Positions 13,424 through 16,017 of a stretch of DNA of 16,017 nt are shown here, piece after piece. Each line of letters starts with the position of its first letter. Position 1 is the stretch's first letter. The position numbers were made by a program, and so were the translations under genes. The stretch lies in assembly GCA_964545925.1 (NCBI GenBank), contig CAZJHM010000015.1, forward strand, positions 1-16,017, written 5' to 3'. The notes under the pieces are model-generated. The model did no database searches, was not told where the DNA came from, and saw nothing but the letters and a program-made list of their open reading frames with translations. Source of the stretch: CAZJHM01 sp964545925 (GTDB lineage: Archaea > Iainarchaeota > Iainarchaeia > Iainarchaeales > CAZJHM01).

Positions 13424-15669
13424 GAGAACTCTACAGAAAAATTACTCTAACAAGAGAAGATTTTAATGTAGAGCAAGAACTCGAAAAAACAAAAGAAATT
13501 CCTTATATTGCACTCAGCAAAAAACTAAACTCTTTAATGCCTAATTTAACAAAAGAAACAAAATTAACCAAAGAACACAAAGAAGCTTTGGATTTTCTTA
13601 AATGGAATTTAAAAGATGAAGAATTTGCAAATGCAATTAATGTTTTTTCAATTTTTTCTCTTGGACTTGCTCTTTTGCTTGGACTTTTAATTTTCCTAAT
13701 ACCTTTCATAAGTGAGCCAATCTTTGCAATGTTTCCAGATGTTTTAATTGCTTATTTGTTTATTTTTGGAATACCAATTGTTCTTGCATTAGGAGGAATT
13801 TATTTCTTTAGACAATATCCTATAATGGAAGCTGATAAAGAAAAAAATCTTGCTTTGAGTTATGTTCCTCAAATAATTGGATATATGGTTATGTCAATGA
13901 AGTTAGTTCCAAATATTGAAAAAGCAATTGAGTTTGCTTCAAAATCAGGCACTGGAAAATTAGTTGAAGATTTAAGAGAAATAAGTTGGAATATGAAACT
14001 AGGAGCACAAGGAACTATATATGAAGCTTTAGATGCATTGGCATATCGTTGGGGAAAATATAGTGAAGAATTAAAACAAGCTTTAATGAGAGTTCGTTCA
14101 AGTTTAATGGAAAATGACCAAGCATTAAGAATGGAAATTTTAGACAAAACAATGAATGAATTATTAACTTCTGTTAAAAATAAAATGGAAATGTATGCAA
14201 AAGGACTAACTCAAAAAACAGTTGTTCTTTTCTATGTTGGAGTTTTATTGCCTTTGATTTTAGTTATAATACTTCCAGTTGGTTCTGCTTTTTCAGGTTC
14301 TGATTTAGCAAGAGCTGAATATATGTTTCTCTTGTATAATGTTATTCTTCCTGCTGGTTTGCTTTTTTATTCAATGATTATTCTTTCCGAACGTCCACAT
14401 ACAAATGAACCCCCCGAAATAGATGATACTTATCCTGGTTTGCCTAAGAAAAATTATGCTTTTGTTATGAATACTCAAATTCCAATACTATTAATTGTTT
14501 TAGGTGTTTTAGCTTTTGGTTCTTTAGGTTCTTTGTTTATTTCTTCAAATGGAATTCCTCCAACCTCAATTTTCGGAGATAAACAAGATTTCCTTTTAGC
14601 ACATGACCAATCTGAAAAAGAAGTTTTAGAAAGAGAAAATCTTCCTGAAAATTGGTTTAATGAAGATGGAGGAAGATATAAAGAATTATTAGGAGAATTA
14701 GGTTCTGCTGAAAAAGCCCAAACAGCTTTGCAAGATGAAAAACAGAAATTCTTTATACAGGCAGGAAATGATACTACTCCTTATAATTTAATTTTTGGTT
14801 TGATTATTACAATTTCTTTTGCAATTTCTTCATATATGTATTTCTCAGCTCGCTATAAAAGAAAAATTCAAAAAGAAATTCAAAAAATGGAAGAAGAATT
14901 TGAAGAAAGTCTTTATGTTATTTCTTCTCGCTTGGCTGAAAATAAACCAATGGAAACAGCTTTGAAATATACAAAAGATTTCTTTCCTAATTATACTATT
15001 TCTCAAGTTGTTTATAAGAAAACTTTAGACAATGTTGAGTTATTGGGAATGCCTTTGGAAAAAGCATTTTTTGACAAAACATATGGTTCTCTAAAATATG
15101 TTCCATCTAAAATAATCAGAAGCTCATTGAAAATTCTTGTTGATTCTGTTTCTTTAAGTGTAAGTGTTGCATCTAAAAGTTTGATGTCTATGGCTATGCA
15201 ATTAACAAATTTGAAAAAAGTAAATGCTACATTGCATTCTTTAATTGGAGACACTACACAAACAATGACAACAATGATTCTTTTTATTTCTCCTGTTGTT
15301 TTAGGAATAACAACTGCATTGCAAAAGATTGTTATAGGAACACTTTCTTCAATTGCTGCAAGTGGAGTTCTTGAAAACTTAAATAATGCTGGAGTTCAAG
15401 ATGCTTTAACAAATGCTTCAATTGAAATGCCTACAATAACAACAATAAATGCAAGTGCTGTTAGTTCAATTGCATCTCCTGCTGAATTCTTGATTATGAT
15501 TGCTTTGTATATTATAGAATTAGTTTTGATTATGACTTACTTTACAACAAAAATAGATACTGAAAATAGTTTAGAAGTAAGAATAAATATTGCTCGTAAT
15601 CTACCAATTGCCACAATTATTTTCTGTATATCAGTAATAGTTGCAAACTCAGTTGTAGGCACAATGTAG
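13363..15669 (+). CDS. Pilus platform protein, FlaJ/TadC family, tandem T2SF domains
   Basis: A 768-residue polytopic membrane protein and the probable partner of the ATPase it overlaps by 61 bases. The first ~90 residues are charged and cytosolic. Two membrane segments follow (about 96-120 and 126-148), then T2SF domain 1 (about 165-275, e.g. MKLVPNIEKAIEFASKSGTG) and three hydrophobic segments (about 286-308, 323-345, 369-392). After a soluble insert (about 395-470) and another helix (about 477-497) comes T2SF domain 2 (ESLYVISSRLAENKPMETAL onward, about 510-620), then a hydrophobic stretch, an Asn/Ser/Thr-rich loop (about 665-705) and two final helices. The duplicated T2SF plan matches archaeal FlaJ/TadC proteins. 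It is much larger than FlaJ, owing to the central and C-terminal inserts. These probably face outside and could contact pilins. Confidence 0.93.
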   Translation: MANLGKRKFSKTPSETEGRLGELYRKITLTREDFNVEQELEKTKEIPYIALSKKLNSLMPNLTKETKLTKEHKEALDFLKWNLKDEEFANAINVFSIFSLGLALLLGLLIFLIPFISEPIFAMFPDVLIAYLFIFGIPIVLALGGIYFFRQYPIMEADKEKNLALSYVPQIIGYMVMSMKLVPNIEKAIEFASKSGTGKLVEDLREISWNMKLGAQGTIYEALDALAYRWGKYSEELKQALMRVRSSLMENDQALRMEILDKTMNELLTSVKNKMEMYAKGLTQKTVVLFYVGVLLPLILVIILPVGSAFSGSDLARAEYMFLLYNVILPAGLLFYSMIILSERPHTNEPPEIDDTYPGLPKKNYAFVMNTQIPILLIVLGVLAFGSLGSLFISSNGIPPTSIFGDKQDFLLAHDQSEKEVLERENLPENWFNEDGGRYKELLGELGSAEKAQTALQDEKQKFFIQAGNDTTPYNLIFGLIITISFAISSYMYFSARYKRKIQKEIQKMEEEFEESLYVISSRLAENKPMETALKYTKDFFPNYTISQVVYKKTLDNVELLGMPLEKAFFDKTYGSLKYVPSKIIRSSLKILVDSVSLSVSVASKSLMSMAMQLTNLKKVNATLHSLIGDTTQTMTTMILFISPVVLGITTALQKIVIGTLSSIAASGVLENLNNAGVQDALTNASIEMPTITTINASAVSSIASPAEFLIMIALYIIELVLIMTYFTTKIDTENSLEVRINIARNLPIATIIFCISVIVANSVVGTM

Positions 15670-15694
15670 TTTTCTTTTATTTTTTTAAAAGAAA
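15670..15694 (+). terminator. T-rich tract with weak hairpin after the platform gene
   Basis: TTTCTTTTA (15671-15679) and TAAAAGAAA (15686-15694) are complementary around a T6 loop, directly after the TAG. The stem has one G-C pair per arm, so the T-rich tract is the better terminator signal. Some read-through to the next pilin, 53 bases downstream, remains likely. Confidence 0.4.
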
Positions 15695-15722
15695 TTTCAA
15701 AGGAAAAGAAAAGGTTGGAAAA

Positions 15723-16017
15723 ATGGAAAACAAAATATTTGCATTGAACAGAAAAGCTCAGGAATTTGAAGTTTTCAGATTTTTAATAGCAGCAATTATG
15801 GGTTTAGCTATATTAACAATTATACTAACAATAATTGGAAATTTAGATGAATTGAAAAAACAAGCAAATACAACTGATTTTTATGCAAAAATGGACTCAG
15901 CAGTTGAAGGAGCAGGATTAGATGAATATTTAGTTTCAAAAGGAGTTTTTTTCACAAAAGGAGATGTATTAAGTGAGATTGCAATAAAAAACAGATATAC
16001 AAATGTGGAAAGTATTT
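15723..16017 (+). CDS. Type IV pilin-like protein with class III signal peptide, 3' partial
   Basis: The frame from ATG 15723 stays open to the right edge (98 codons seen). The leader MENKIFALNRKA is followed by Gln13 and then the hydrophobic helix FLIAAIMGLAILTIILTIIG (20-39). This is a clear class III signal peptide, with the same R-K-A/Q pattern as the other pilins. The mature region continues as a charged amphipathic helix (LDELKKQANTTDFYAKM) into a head domain cut by the window. A ribosome site ggttgg (15713-15718) lies four bases before the ATG. It follows the platform gene on the same strand and is probably part of the same pilus locus, though a T-rich tract in the 53-base gap may reduce co-transcription. 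Whether more pilus genes or a prepilin peptidase follow cannot be seen. Confidence 0.88.
   Translation, partial: MENKIFALNRKAQEFEVFRFLIAAIMGLAILTIILTIIGNLDELKKQANTTDFYAKMDSAVEGAGLDEYLVSKGVFFTKGDVLSEIAIKNRYTNVESI

Noticed and set aside
8278..16017. Calling the locus an archaellum (fla) operon
   Set aside because: No FlaH, FlaF/G or archaellin is seen, and the ATPase has a long N-terminal region with a Cys4 module; pilus-type is the safer call.
1..16017. CRISPR array, tRNA, rRNA, insertion sequence or prophage
   Set aside because: No regularly spaced repeats, cloverleaf with T-loop consensus, transposase motif or phage structural gene was seen.

Overview
The window reads as a low-GC archaeal chromosome segment (about 30% G+C judged by eye, Arg encoded almost only by AGA). 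It is most like a DPANN archaeon of the Woesearchaeota/Pacearchaeota type, although the lineage is an inference. Archaeal signs are: type IV pilin-like proteins with class III signal peptides (basic residue, then A or G, then a mature Gln); FlaJ/TadC-type platform proteins with duplicated T2SF domains; a PAC2 proteasome-assembly-chaperone-like protein; TATA boxes about 26 bases upstream of start codons (leaderless mRNAs); and GTGAT/GGTGG Shine-Dalgarno sites on operon-internal genes. TAA, TAG and TGA all act as stops.

Region 1 (1-1349) is the 3' part of a pilus/secretion platform protein whose start lies outside the window. Region 2 (1370-7249) holds a leftward gene for a very charged, low-complexity protein. 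It shares a compact divergent promoter region with a rightward pair: a four-helix membrane protein, then an overlapping gene for a 1543-residue exported protein with a signal peptide and a C-terminal membrane anchor. Region 3 (7333-8085, leftward) is the PAC2-family gene. It is convergent with the giant gene and ends in a C-terminal Met-Tyr-Ser that fits the HbYX proteasome-docking motif.

Region 4 (8278 to the right edge) is a type IV pilus-like locus. It starts with a 53-residue, almost head-less pilin that has a clear TATA promoter. A Cys-rich pilin, two membrane-anchored pseudopilin-like proteins and a longer pilin follow in overlapping frames. Next come a secretion ATPase (Walker A, Asp box, Walker B, His box) with an N-terminal four-Cys module, a platform protein overlapping it by 61 bases, and a sixth pilin-like gene cut by the window end. 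No prepilin peptidase, archaellin or FlaH is visible, so this is a pilus-like machine and not an archaellum.

In the working model, the ATPase and platform protein assemble the small pilin(s) into a filament, and the pseudopilin-like proteins prime, cap or specialise it. The giant anchored protein is probably another cell-surface component, but nothing in the sequence ties it to the pilus. The most unusual local structures are a perfect 12-bp inverted repeat that brackets the first pilin and its promoter, a 7-bp hairpin at the end of that pilin's reading frame, the minimal pilin itself, the Cys4 module on the ATPase, and the giant surface protein with its small membrane partner.
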